The position numbers and the translations under genes were made by a program. The notes beneath the pieces are model-generated. The model searched no databases, was not told the origin of the DNA, and saw only the letters and a list, made by a program, of their open reading frames with translations. A DNA stretch of 64,000 nt from a bacterium. GTDB lineage: Bacteria > UBP6 > UBA1177. Numbering within the stretch: the stretch's first letter is position 1; each line of letters opens with the position of its first letter. The stretch covers positions 1-64,000 of the forward strand of contig JAGCNV010000026.1 in assembly GCA_017645765.1 (NCBI GenBank). Direction: 5' to 3'. Shown here piece by piece: positions 36,254 through 43,185 of this stretch.

Positions 36254-38389
36254 TTATTTCTTGACCAACTTGAATTTCCCGTTCTCAACTGTGATGACGG
36301 CTTTGGTCTTTGGCGGCAGGTTGCCTTTTAAGATCTCGGTCGCAAGGAGCGTTTCGACATTCTTTTCAAGGTAACGTCTGACAGGTCTTGCACCGTATTC
36401 GGTGTTGAAGGATTCGTCGATGACTTTCTGCATTGCCAAATCATCAAGGTCGAGGTGAAGCTCCTTGTCCTCAAGGATCTTGTTGATGTTCTTGAGAAGA
36501 AGAGCTGTTATCTCCTTCAGGTTATCGGTCGAAAGCGGGTTGAAGACCACGATATCGTCGATACGGTTGATAAATTCAGGTTTGAACCTTCCTTTTATCG
36601 TCTGCATTACGGCATCGAGCTCGGCTTCGGAAAGTTTTCCGTCCTTTCCTTCGATCATGTCGCTTCCGAGGTTGGAAGTCATGATTATTATTGTGTTTTT
36701 GAAGGAAACAGTCCTTCCCTGGTTGTCAGTCAGTCTGCCGTCTTCAAGTATCTGGAGCAGAATGTTGAAGACATCCTCGTGCGCTTTCTCGATCTCATCA
36801 AGCAGGACGATGGAGTAGGGTTTTCTTCTGACTGCTTCGGTGAGCTGTCCGCCTTCGTCGTAGCCGACATATCCTGGAGGCGCACCGATAAGACGCGAAA
36901 CTGAGAATTTCTCCATGTATTCGCTCATATCGATCCTGACCATGTTGTCAGCCGTGTCGAAAAGCTGTTCCGCCAGTTTTTTGGCAAGTTCTGTTTTGCC
37001 GACACCTGTGGGGCCTACGAAGATGAAGGAACCGAGCGGCCTGTTCGGGTTGGTAAGGCCTGCACGCGATCTCAGGATCGCCCTCGTGATGCTTTCTATC
37101 GCCTCGTTCTGGCCGATGATCTCCTCTTTCAATCTGTTGGAAAGATTGAGGATCCTCTCTTTTTCGGTCTGAGTCATGCTCGAAACCGGAATGCCTGTCC
37201 ACTTGCTTACGACTTCGGCGATCTGCTTTTCGGTGAGGACTTCGGTGACCATGACATTTTCGTTTTTGGTGATCTCCTGAGCCTCTTTCAGTTTGGTTTC
37301 AAGAGTTCTCAGTCTGCCGTACTGGAGTTCGCCCACTTTGTTGAAGTCGCCTTCGCTCTGGGCTCTTTCGATCATGGTCTTGACTTCGTCGATCTCCTTT
37401 TTGAGCTTTTTGACCTCTTCGATCGAAGCTTTTTCCTTCTGCCAGATCTTGTACTGCTTGTCGTATTCGTCGGTCGTCTCTTTCAGACGCTCTTCGACGT
37501 TTCTGATTTCCTCTTTCGTCGCGCCGGAATCCTTTCTGCGGAAGCCTTCGAACTCGATCTGGAGCTGGAGTTTCTTACGCTTGAGGTCGTCAAGCTCTGC
37601 CGGCATGCTGTCGTTGTCTGTCCTGAGCATTGCACACGCCTCATCGATAAGGTCGATCGCCTTGTCGGGCTGGAAACGGTCTGAAATGTAACGGTTCGAA
37701 AGTTTTACCGCCGCCACGATCGCGCCTTCAGAAATCGTGATACCGTGGTGGATCTCGAAACGTTCACGCAGACCACGCAGAATTGATGTCGTCTCGTCTT
37801 CATCCGGCGGCTGGACGATAAGCGGCTGGAACCTTCTTTCAAGAGCCGCATCCTTTTCGATGTACTTCCTGTATTCGTCGAGCGTAGTTGCGCCGATGCA
37901 GTGGAGCTCTCCTCGTGCCAGCATAGGTTTGAGCATATTCGCCGCATCCATGCTGCCGTCGGTTTTGCCTGCCCCGACGATTGTGTGGAGCTCATCGATG
38001 AAAAGGATGATTTTTCCTTCCGATTCCTTGACCGCTTTCAGGACGTCTTTCAGCCTTTCCTCAAATTCGCCGCGGTATTTCGCTCCCGATATAAGGGCAC
38101 CCATATCGAGCTCGAAGATCTCTTTGTTCTGAAGGCTTACAGGCACGTCGCCGCGGACGATCCTCCGTGCCAGACCTTCAACGATCGCCGTCTTGCCGAC
38201 ACCGGGCTGACCGATGATGACCGGGTTGTTTTTGGTTCTTCTCGAAAGGATCCTGATGATCCTTCGGATTTCGCCGTCACGCCCGATCACAGGGTCGAGT
38301 TTCCCCGCCTTGGCAAGATCGACAATGTTTCTTCCGTAGTTTTTCCACGAATCTTTGTTCGTTTCATTCTCGTTAACATTGTAATCCAT
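36254..38389 (-). CDS. clpB: ClpB-type disaggregase lacking the N-terminal domain
   Basis: 711 aa. NBD1 has GQPGVGKT (about 60-67) and [13 protein letters not shown]. The coiled-coil middle domain (about 280-400) is of ClpB length with LQYGRL. NBD2 has [12 protein letters not shown] and [15 protein letters not shown], then the C-terminal domain. The usual 145-residue N-terminal domain is missing: the protein begins about 30 residues before NBD1. The ATG at 38389 sits behind GGAGG. The product remodels aggregated protein with DnaK. It resembles the short ClpB form made by internal starts in other species, but here it is the gene's only form. Confidence 0.93.
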   Translation of the reverse strand: MDYNVNENETNKDSWKNYGRNIVDLAKAGKLDPVIGRDGEIRRIIRILSRRTKNNPVIIGQPGVGKTAIVEGLARRIVRGDVPVSLQNKEIFELDMGALISGAKYRGEFEERLKDVLKAVKESEGKIILFIDELHTIVGAGKTDGSMDAANMLKPMLARGELHCIGATTLDEYRKYIEKDAALERRFQPLIVQPPDEDETTSILRGLRERFEIHHGITISEGAIVAAVKLSNRYISDRFQPDKAIDLIDEACAMLRTDNDSMPAELDDLKRKKLQLQIEFEGFRRKDSGATKEEIRNVEERLKETTDEYDKQYKIWQKEKASIEEVKKLKKEIDEVKTMIERAQSEGDFNKVGELQYGRLRTLETKLKEAQEITKNENVMVTEVLTEKQIAEVVSKWTGIPVSSMTQTEKERILNLSNRLKEEIIGQNEAIESITRAILRSRAGLTNPNRPLGSFIFVGPTGVGKTELAKKLAEQLFDTADNMVRIDMSEYMEKFSVSRLIGAPPGYVGYDEGGQLTEAVRRKPYSIVLLDEIEKAHEDVFNILLQILEDGRLTDNQGRTVSFKNTIIIMTSNLGSDMIEGKDGKLSEAELDAVMQTIKGRFKPEFINRIDDIVVFNPLSTDNLKEITALLLKNINKILEDKELHLDLDDLAMQKVIDESFNTEYGARPVRRYLEKNVETLLATEILKGNLPPKTKAVITVENGKFKLVKK

Positions 38390-38511
38390 AGCAACCTCCA
38401 TTTAAAATCCGGCATCTGTTATAAACAACTTTTCGCAGTTTCAAGGGGGAAAATCACAGCTGCGGGAAAAAATTTAAAATAAGCTGGCGGGGAATTTGGT
38501 GAGAATAGAAC

Positions 38512-38539
38512 TTGTTTTTTTAAGATTTTCTCCTAAAAT
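38512..38539 (+). promoter_or_regulatory. Promoter upstream of DUF1566 lipoprotein gene
   Basis: TTGTTT (38512-38517) and TAAAAT (38534-38539), 16 bp apart, followed by ACTGCGTTTTT. It is nearly the same in layout as the promoter of the DGR target at 40803-40830. The leader to the start codon is about 140 nt. Confidence 0.55.
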
Positions 38540-38682
38540 ACTGCGTTTTTCGGGGTTTGTTATGACAAAAATCAGTAACAACAATACATTTTGCCGCGCA
38601 TCACTAGACACCTTAAACACCTTAGATTCCCTAAATTCACTAAGTTTTGCAGCGGTGTGCACCACAAAACCGGAGGTTTAAA

Positions 38683-39594
38683 ATGAAGAAAATTTTTGCA
38701 GTTTTTGCGCTTTTCACACTGTTTTTCGCAGTTTCCTGCGGAAGTTCAGATCTTACAGAAGAAATAAGAGAAGCATGGCAGGAAACGCATGATGATACAC
38801 AGGATATATTGGACAGTTCTGACACTGCGGAAGATTCCGACGACGCAGGTGACACGGCGGGAGAGCCCGGCGACACATCAGACTCCGCAGAAGAGCACAA
38901 CGACTCAGGTGACACAGTGGAAGAGCCGGATGACACGTCAGACACAGCAGAAGAAACGGATGACAGCGATTCAACGCCGGATCAGCCCAACGATGCAGAT
39001 TCTGCCGACGATTCCGACACTTCGGATTCCGACGACGCTGACACTTCGGATCCGACTGACGAGGCCGATCCGCAGTCGGACGACGATGCAGATACCGACA
39101 GCGGTGATCCGGATGAACCCTGCACAACAATTGACGCCAAGCTGTGGTGGTCACCAAAAACAACGGATACAATGGATTGGCTGAGTGCGCTTGATTACTG
39201 TGAAAAAAAGTTGAACGATTCGAACAAATGCGGGTATTCAGACTGGCATCTGCCTATAATCGATGAACTGAAGATGCTCCTCAAGTGGAGAAGGGATTCC
39301 CAATGCAAGGTTTCTGAAACGGACGACCATTTGTCTTTTAATGATTACTGGACATGCTCAAGCTGCTGCCATGATTGTACGCTTGGAGGCGGAGGAGAGT
39401 GCAACTACTCTTCTTATTATTACGACGGAAGATACAGCAAATTAGGCGACTCCGGCTCGCTCTGGTCTTCCTCTGTTCCAACCGAATATATTCATTCTGC
39501 GTGGTTTGTAAATTTCAATGCCGCTCAGGTGTACAACAAAAGTAAGTCGAACACGACTGAAGTCTATGTTCGTTGTGTGCGGGGAGCTCAGTAA
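38683..39594 (+). CDS. Lipoprotein with Asp/Ser/Thr-rich linker and DUF1566 domain
   Basis: 303 aa. A lipoprotein signal (FTLFFAVSC, lipid Cys about 19) leads to about 120 residues made almost only of Asp, Ser, Thr, Glu and Pro, then a C-terminal DUF1566 domain (KLWWSPKTTDTMDW, DWHLPIIDELKML, LWSSSVP, YVRCVRGAQ). Such linkers extend surface domains from the cell. The domain is a paralogue of the variable domain of the DGR target and shares its last 15 coding bases before RG (39565-39579). The ATG at 38683 follows CGGAGG. Codons in the linker are repetitive. Confidence 0.88.
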   Translation: MKKIFAVFALFTLFFAVSCGSSDLTEEIREAWQETHDDTQDILDSSDTAEDSDDAGDTAGEPGDTSDSAEEHNDSGDTVEEPDDTSDTAEETDDSDSTPDQPNDADSADDSDTSDSDDADTSDPTDEADPQSDDDADTDSGDPDEPCTTIDAKLWWSPKTTDTMDWLSALDYCEKKLNDSNKCGYSDWHLPIIDELKMLLKWRRDSQCKVSETDDHLSFNDYWTCSSCCHDCTLGGGGECNYSSYYYDGRYSKLGDSGSLWSSSVPTEYIHSAWFVNFNAAQVYNKSKSNTTEVYVRCVRGAQ

Positions 39595-39599
39595 CTGAG

Positions 39600-39690
39600 G
39601 CTCTGCAACCAAGCCCTCTCCGTCACTATGTGACACCTCTCCCAGAGTGAGAGCCAAGTTCACAAATTCCCTATAATTTCCACAATCCAT
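39600..39690. repeat. Intergenic dispersed-repeat-like segment
   Basis: Contains CCCTCTCCGTCACTATGTGA with palindrome GTCACTATGTGAC, then CTCTCCCAGAGTGAGAG. This kind of sequence resembles dispersed intergenic repeats of other genomes (from memory, not searched). It separates two convergent genes. Confidence 0.35.
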
Positions 39691-39707
39691 GATTTCAAAA
39701 CCTAAGC

Positions 39708-40553
39708 TTATTTATTTTCCACAATCATAAGATCTTTTCTTAAATCAAGCGAAAGTATCGTTCCGAGTTGTTTTTTAGCTGTATCTCTGAGTTTCAAAAG
39801 ACGCTCTTTCTGCGGAATGTTCTGTTCAATCAGAATAGCGTTGTAGCTTTCAAGGTTCGCAAGAACCAAAAGATGAGGAATGTCCGCATAATCCCTGATG
39901 TTTCCGCTTTTATCCGGATTTTCTGAACGCCATTCTTTTGCAGTTTTTCCGAAAAGAGCGACATTCAGCAAGTCCGCTTCGTCGGCGTAAACAAAATTTT
40001 TCTGTTCCGGCGTAAGATCAGGCAGAATCAGATTTTCTTTAACCGCGCTCATTTGGATTTTGTAATTCAGTTTTGAAATTTCGCGGTTCAGATTCCAGTT
40101 CAACGAAAGACGGCTGTTTTCATCCGACTTGAGACGACGGTAATCCTTGACGATATAAAGTTTGAATTCCGGCGAAATCCATGATGCGAACTCCAATGCA
40201 ATGTCAGAATGGGCAAAAATGCCGCCGCCGTAACGACCGGATTTTGTAATTATGCCGATTCCGTGCAAAATCTCGTTCCAATTTTTTATTGAAAAAGTGT
40301 AGGCGTTGCTTCCTGCATCCTTTTTAAACGTATCGAATTCGTGACGTTTAAAATCAGGATTGTGAAGACTTTCCCAAAGTCCGAGAAATTCCACAATGTC
40401 ACGGCTTCTAAGCCAGCTGTGGATTGTAATTCGCGGATCGGAACTTCTGAAACGGGCAATATCCGTCAGAGAAATATACTCTTCCTTAAAATCCGTTGTG
40501 TAAATACCAATTTCAATGCCTTTCGCGTGAATTGTTTCTGTAACTGTTTTCAT
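39708..40553 (-). CDS. KilA-N domain protein
   Basis: 281 aa. The N-terminal part has the KilA-N pattern (YISLTDIARFRSSDPRITIH, WLRSRDIVEFLGLWE, GRYGGGIFAHSDIALEFASW), a DNA-binding fold common in phages and mobile elements. The C-terminal part (ILPDLTPEQKNFVYADEADL and onward) is the associated DUF found in chromosomal copies. It is a likely regulator or remnant of a mobile element next to the DGR. The region upstream is AT-rich. Confidence 0.88.
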   Translation of the reverse strand: MKTVTETIHAKGIEIGIYTTDFKEEYISLTDIARFRSSDPRITIHSWLRSRDIVEFLGLWESLHNPDFKRHEFDTFKKDAGSNAYTFSIKNWNEILHGIGIITKSGRYGGGIFAHSDIALEFASWISPEFKLYIVKDYRRLKSDENSRLSLNWNLNREISKLNYKIQMSAVKENLILPDLTPEQKNFVYADEADLLNVALFGKTAKEWRSENPDKSGNIRDYADIPHLLVLANLESYNAILIEQNIPQKERLLKLRDTAKKQLGTILSLDLRKDLMIVENK

Positions 40554-40871
40554 GTTGTTACCTCAAAATATTATTTTGTGTTTTCATAAAATTATTACAA
40601 AGAATCTTAACATTTATAAAAGAACTAGAATTGTTTATTTAAAGTATAACAATATAGAATTTAAGTCAACAAAAATTTTATATTTTAATAAAAATATGGA
40701 CGGAAAAGATATTGAACAGGGACTAACTTTTTCAATGTCGAAGATTGCAGTTGCAAGAAAAAGTGTAAAATAGCGAGTAGGGGAATGCTGTGGAAAAGGT
40801 TCTTGCCTTTTTGGGATTTTTTTCTAAAATACCGCGTTTTTTTTTGAATGATTCGTTTTTTTGAGGTCGAA
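40554..40871. other. AT-rich 318-bp gap between KilA-N gene and DGR target
   Basis: No gene is seen. On the minus strand TTGACT (40669-40664) and TATACT (40648-40643), 15 bp apart, may drive the KilA-N gene. On the plus strand the DGR target promoter lies at 40803-40830. The rest is strongly AT-rich with no clear repeats. Confidence 0.5.
40803..40830 (+). promoter_or_regulatory. Promoter of the DGR target gene
   Basis: TTGCCT (40803-40808), 16-bp spacer, TAAAAT (40825-40830), then ACCGCG and a run of T. The start codon is about 40 nt further on. It matches the promoter of the neighbouring DUF1566 gene in spacing and discriminator. Confidence 0.6.
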
Positions 40872-42284
40872 ATGAAAAAAATTTTCATTGTTTTAGTACT
40901 TTTTTTGCTTTCGTTCGGGTTGTTTGCGGAAAAACCGAGAATCGCCATTCTCGATTTTGATGACAACAGCGGCACTCTCAGCAAAAAACTCAGCAAAGCG
41001 CAGATGCAGGCGGAAAGAAAAGTTATGAGCATCTATTTCAGAAAGCAGGCTAAAGGCAAATTCATTATTCTTTCCGACAGCGAGCAGGAAGCGATAATCA
41101 AAAAGATGAAGAAAGAATCGACTCGTCTCGACAGAAACCAGGTTTATAAAATTGCGACAGGAATGGGTGTTTCTGCTGATAAGATTCTTTACACGACGAT
41201 AGTTGCATTCGGCAGAAAATACACCGTCACATCGGAGCTGATAGACCTTGAGCGTGAAATTTCCGACGAGCAAGGCATGGTCGGATATGCCGATTTCGAC
41301 GGAACACAGGAATCTCTGCGCGAGGCGATGGAGAAAATTGTTAACCAGCTTATGGGAAAGGACGAAGAATCCGCCCAGTATGCGGCGATTGAAGCTAAAA
41401 AAAGCAAAGATCAGGAAGCGTGCGAAATTGCCAGATACACAACAGGTCCGAGTGGCTGGCTGACATATCTCGAGATGTTTCCGAAAGGCCAGTGTGCGGC
41501 TGAAGCGAAAAGAGTACTTGACAAATCTCTCTGCGAACATGCTCAAAACGAAAACACCGTTGAAATCTGGCAGAAATATCTGAAACTCCATCCCGGCGGT
41601 GACTGTGAATTCGAGGCAAGAAGTGCCATCCGCACTCTGCAGCATCAGAACCGTCCCGGAAATGCAGAAAGACCTGCTTACAATCAGCCTTCCGGCGGCT
41701 CAACACGAGACGCAAAAGCGTGCAAATACGCTCAAAACGAAAATTCACTTGAAGCATGGCAGGATTACCTTGATTCGTTCCCTGACGGAGAATGCTCTTT
41801 TGAAGCAAAGGGCAACATCAGAAAACTTCAGAAAGAAAGAGAAAAGCAGGAACATATTGCAAGATATCTTAAAGGGCGCAAAATCGGCAACCTCATCTGG
41901 TCAGACCGTTCGTCAAACAAAATGAACTGGAGCAGTGCGAAACAATATTGTGAAGATCTTACTGAGGGTGGTTTTGACGACTGGAGACTGCCTACAATAA
42001 GCGAACTTAAAACAACAATACAGAACTGTCAGTCAGGCGGTTCCTCGTGCAGAGTGTCGGACAGCTGCCTTTCTTCAGACTGCTGGTCAAAAAGTTGTTA
42101 TTGTGATGGCCGAAGCAACAACGGCGGTTATTACAGCAAGCTTGGTGATGACGACAAAGTTTGGCTTTGGTCGTCTTCTACTCGGTCTGGTTATCCAGAT
42201 CACGCATGTTACGTGTATTTCCTCAAAGGTTATGTGATCAGCATCAATAAGTCCTACAATAACTATGTTCGTTGTGTGAGGTAG
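40872..42284 (+). CDS. DGR target (variable) protein with C-terminal DUF1566 domain
   Basis: 470 aa. Signal peptide (KKIFIVLVLFLLSFGLFA, cut before EK). Residues about 20-165 look like the CsgG/FlgO-like domain common in secreted proteins (RIAILDFDDNSGTL, LIDLEREISDEQ). Three repeats follow (about 183-320) of the form W..YL..FP.G.C..EA with paired Cys. A DUF1566 domain (about 338-470: NLIWSDRSSNKMNW, DDWRLPTISELK, YYSKLGDDDKVWLWSS) ends in YVRCVR. Residues 433-470 are the variable repeat, in the C-type-lectin-like fold region used for ligand binding in known DGR proteins. The ATG at 40872 follows GAGGTCG. It probably acts outside the cytoplasmic membrane; the ligand is unknown. Confidence 0.92.
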   Translation: MKKIFIVLVLFLLSFGLFAEKPRIAILDFDDNSGTLSKKLSKAQMQAERKVMSIYFRKQAKGKFIILSDSEQEAIIKKMKKESTRLDRNQVYKIATGMGVSADKILYTTIVAFGRKYTVTSELIDLEREISDEQGMVGYADFDGTQESLREAMEKIVNQLMGKDEESAQYAAIEAKKSKDQEACEIARYTTGPSGWLTYLEMFPKGQCAAEAKRVLDKSLCEHAQNENTVEIWQKYLKLHPGGDCEFEARSAIRTLQHQNRPGNAERPAYNQPSGGSTRDAKACKYAQNENSLEAWQDYLDSFPDGECSFEAKGNIRKLQKEREKQEHIARYLKGRKIGNLIWSDRSSNKMNWSSAKQYCEDLTEGGFDDWRLPTISELKTTIQNCQSGGSSCRVSDSCLSSDCWSKSCYCDGRSNNGGYYSKLGDDDKVWLWSSSTRSGYPDHACYVYFLKGYVISINKSYNNYVRCVR

Positions 42285-42305
42285 GAGATGGTCGTTGAGA
42301 CCGCA
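42166..42305 (+). repeat. DGR variable repeat (VR)
   Basis: Aligned base for base with the template repeat 880 bp downstream, without gaps. From 42168 to the target stop codon there are 16 differences: 15 fall at template adenines (to G, T or C) and one is G to T at 42209. The last 45 bp before 42301 are identical, including the stop codon TAG and a copy of the RT start region. A further A-to-C difference lies at 42301. Changed codons are mainly AAY codons in the template. Confidence 0.97.
42256..42300 (+). other. IMH-like invariant 3' end of the VR
   Basis: 45 bp identical to 43136-43180 although it contains 12 or more adenines. This is where initiation of mutagenic homing is expected in DGRs. 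It includes YVRCVR codons, the stop, GGTAGGAG and ATGGTCGTTGAGA. Confidence 0.85.
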
Positions 42306-42310
42306 TTTTT

Positions 42311-42323
42311 GCGCGGAACGCGC
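42311..42323 (+). other. Hairpin just downstream of the VR
   Basis: GCGCG (42311-42315), loop GAA, CGCGC (42319-42323), beginning 5 bp after VR/TR homology ends. In the Bordetella phage DGR a cruciform close to the VR is needed for target recognition; this is the best counterpart here. Confidence 0.6.
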
Positions 42324-42329
42324 TGGTTT

Positions 42330-42357
42330 GCGTCCGCCGGTTGCGAGAGGCGGGCGC
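42330..42357 (+). other. Second GC-rich hairpin downstream of the VR
   Basis: GCGTCCGCC (42330-42338) pairs with GGCGGGCGC (42349-42357) with one G-T pair and a 10-nt loop. It adds to the cruciform-prone region between target and avd. Confidence 0.6.
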
Positions 42358-42364
42358 AGGTTTT

Positions 42365-42401
42365 CCGATTTCGTCGCTGTCGGCGAAATCGGCGTTTTTT
42401 T
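42365..42401 (+). terminator. Rho-independent terminator after the DGR target
   Basis: A 12-bp stem (CCGATTTCGTCG at 42365-42376 and CGGCGAAATCGG at 42381-42392, one T-G pair), loop CTGT, then CG and seven T. It would end target transcription and separate it from avd-TR-RT. It might also add to VR recognition. Confidence 0.75.
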
Positions 42402-42405
42402 CGTA

Positions 42406-42427
42406 GAGGCGTTTCCTGAAACGTCTC
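42406..42427. repeat. GAGRCG palindrome, copy 1
   Basis: GAGGCGTTTC, CT, GAAACGTCTC: a 10-bp inverted repeat with one G-T pair. The same sequence family recurs at 44257-44278 (in the RT gene), 47346-47368 and, in shorter form, 42454-42471. Confidence 0.7.
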
Positions 42428-42453
42428 ACAGATGAAAAACTAGGTTCTTTGAA

Positions 42454-42471
42454 AGAGACGTTAATGTCTCT
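42454..42471. repeat. GAGACG palindrome, short copy
   Basis: AGAGAC (42454-42459) and GTCTCT (42466-42471) around GTTAAT, 20 bp before avd. It may also influence avd expression. Confidence 0.45.
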
Positions 42472-42490
42472 ATGGGTTTAGGGTTTAATC

Positions 42491-42877
42491 TTGTCGGATT
42501 TCAAACAAACAGATTTATACAAAGCAACATTTGATCTCACGGTTTACATTGAAGAATGTTTTCGCAATTTCAAAAGATCCGACAAATACACGATAGGAGG
42601 TGAACTGAGAACATTATTCAACGATTTTCTATTCAAAGTTTCGACATTCAACGACCGCGCGGAGAGCGAAAAAGCCGCTTTCTGCGACGAGCTCTTGAAG
42701 GATCTCGACAAGTGCCAGATAAAAATGACACTGTGTCAGGAATTATCGGTGTTTAAAAGCTACAAATCGTGGTATCATGCAGCAAAAATGCTGTTTGATA
42801 TATACCGGCAGTGTGAAAAGCTCAAAAATCATTTTGAGGGTTCCGGGCAGAATCACGGAGGTAAAAAACTTCTGTGA
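42491..42877 (+). CDS. avd: DGR accessory variability determinant (Avd-like)
   Basis: 128 aa, all helical and basic/polar, fitting the four-helix-bundle Avd family: TDLYKATFDLTVYIEECFRN at the start, then FKRSDKYTIGGELR (compare the family's PRSERFTLG), and a last helix with YKSWYHAAKMLFDIYRQC. In known DGRs a pentameric Avd binds the RT and template RNA and is required for mutagenic reverse transcription. The only upstream start is TTG at 42491 with a weak GGGTTTAGGG leader. It lies between VR and TR, as in the Bordetella phage DGR. Confidence 0.88.
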   Translation: MSDFKQTDLYKATFDLTVYIEECFRNFKRSDKYTIGGELRTLFNDFLFKVSTFNDRAESEKAAFCDELLKDLDKCQIKMTLCQELSVFKSYKSWYHAAKMLFDIYRQCEKLKNHFEGSGQNHGGKKLL

Positions 42878-43045
42878 GCGTCCCAAGTCTGCGGTTAGAT
42901 CAGAGAGCCAGTGAAGCATATCCGGCAGTCAATTCAAACAATGAACACAGTCACGACTTTTCACACGGTTCTGGCTATTCCGGAAAGACTGCCGCAGAAA
43001 TCCGTACCCTGGCAGGATCGGATTTTCTGATAATAATCTCTGAAT
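42878..43045 (+). ncRNA. Leader/spacer of the DGR template RNA
   Basis: 168 bp between avd and the template repeat without convincing protein similarity. An open frame starts at a GTG overlapping the avd stop (GTGA at 42874) and runs through the TR to 43164, in frame with the target's reading frame. It is most likely the 5' part of the template-carrying RNA rather than a gene. RNA ends are not determinable here. Confidence 0.5.
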
Positions 43046-43185
43046 TTTGGTCGTCTTCTACTCAATCTGATAATCCAGATAACGCATGGAACGTGAATTT
43101 CAACAAAGGTAATGTGAACAACAACAATAAGTCAAACAATAACTATGTTCGTTGTGTGAGGTAGGAGATGGTCGTTGAGAACGCA
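43046..43185 (+). repeat. DGR template repeat (TR)
   Basis: Homologous to the VR at a constant offset of 880 bp. It is adenine-rich and holds 13 AAC/AAT codons in the target frame (..FNKGNVNNNNKSNNNYVRC); 10 of them are altered in the VR. AAY codons allow wide amino-acid change without stops, a hallmark of DGR templates. Its 3' part overlaps the first codons of the RT gene (ATG at 43168). Confidence 0.97.

Noticed and set aside
39465-39594. C-terminus of the upstream DUF1566 gene as a second VR of the same TR
   Set aside because: Protein similarity is clear, but base differences from the TR fall on all bases and only the last 15 bp are identical, so it is a paralogue rather than a current variable repeat.
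42874-43164. 96-aa frame through the TR as a real protein
   Set aside because: No similarity before the TR and no ribosome site beyond the avd end; more likely part of the template RNA.
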